From contig CAMBBY010000123.1 in NCBI GenBank assembly GCA_945863825.1, positions 1 through 5,510 of the forward strand: a DNA stretch of 5,510 nucleotides. Direction: 5' to 3'. The number at the start of each line of letters is the position of its first letter. Position 1 is the stretch's first letter. The position numbers were made by a program, and so were the translations under genes. Source of the DNA: an uncultured Prevotella sp. (lineage in GTDB: Bacteria > Bacteroidota > Bacteroidia > Bacteroidales > Bacteroidaceae). The notes under the pieces were generated by a model. The model made no database searches. It was not told where the DNA came from and was given only the letters and a program-made list of their open reading frames with translations. Positions 5,458 to 5,510 of the stretch are shown here, in pieces.

Positions 5458-5510
5458 ACTGTGAGTCAACGTGTATTATTAATAAAGTTTAAAGTGGTCA
5501 ACTATATTTT

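Noticed and set aside
5475..5500. Sigma70-like promoter (TTGACC, 17 bases, TAATAC on the - strand) before the DUF6175-like gene
   Set aside because: Bacteroidota primary sigma factors use -33 TTTG/-7 TAnnTTTG, and transcription would start practically at the start codon; likely chance.
1..5510. CRISPR arrays, tRNA or rRNA genes, insertion sequences
   Set aside because: No regularly spaced repeats, tRNA-like clover-leaf, rRNA stretch or transposase was seen on either strand.

Overview
The window looks like chromosomal DNA of a gut or oral Bacteroidota, most likely in the Prevotella/Segatella group. The evidence is a C-terminal type IX secretion (T9SS) sorting domain, a TAnnTTTG-type -7 promoter element, A-rich sequences instead of Shine-Dalgarno sites before most starts, moderate-to-low GC by eye, and a ThiE/TenI-like protein of the kind I associate with this phylum. 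The genus is inference; no rRNA or other marker is present.

Region 1 (about 64-1241, + strand) is a secreted family-9 pectate lyase-like gene. The signal peptide, the Ca-binding aspartates and the catalytic lysine are all readable. The reading frame stops at 1066-1068, and the T9SS sorting domain follows in another frame with the end of the beta-helix apparently missing, so I call it a pseudogene with an internal deletion or frameshift. A long, nearly perfect hairpin at 1272-1315 separates it from the convergent genes on its right and probably ends transcription from both sides.

Region 2 (1350-2836, - strand) is a two-gene thiamine unit. ThiD makes HMP pyrophosphate, and a ThiE/TenI-family protein is joined to it by a 4-base ATGA overlap. 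The ThiD is longer than usual, with two Gln-rich insertions and a C-terminal tail that reads like the first strand of a ThiE protein. Its partner lacks residues expected of an active thiamine phosphate synthase.

Region 3 (2837-3314) is a gene-free stretch of nearly 480 bases. It holds a Bacteroidota-type promoter pointing to thiD (TAACTTTG on the - strand at 3258-3251) with a 7-bp inverted repeat across it. A leader of about 410 nt follows, with several small hairpins, two of them mutually exclusive, and an overlapping small upstream frame. No TPP riboswitch core was found.

Region 4 (3315-5510, - strand) is a putative operon of envelope proteins of unknown function. A DUF6175-like protein comes first. 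After 14 bases comes a signal-peptide protein with a small alpha/beta N-terminal domain, TPR-like helices, a charged helix and an aromatic C-terminus. A strong hairpin follows, then a small uncertain ORF that itself runs into a second hairpin. The upstream part of this operon lies outside the window. This pair is the best candidate here for an undescribed system; its function cannot be read from the sequence.
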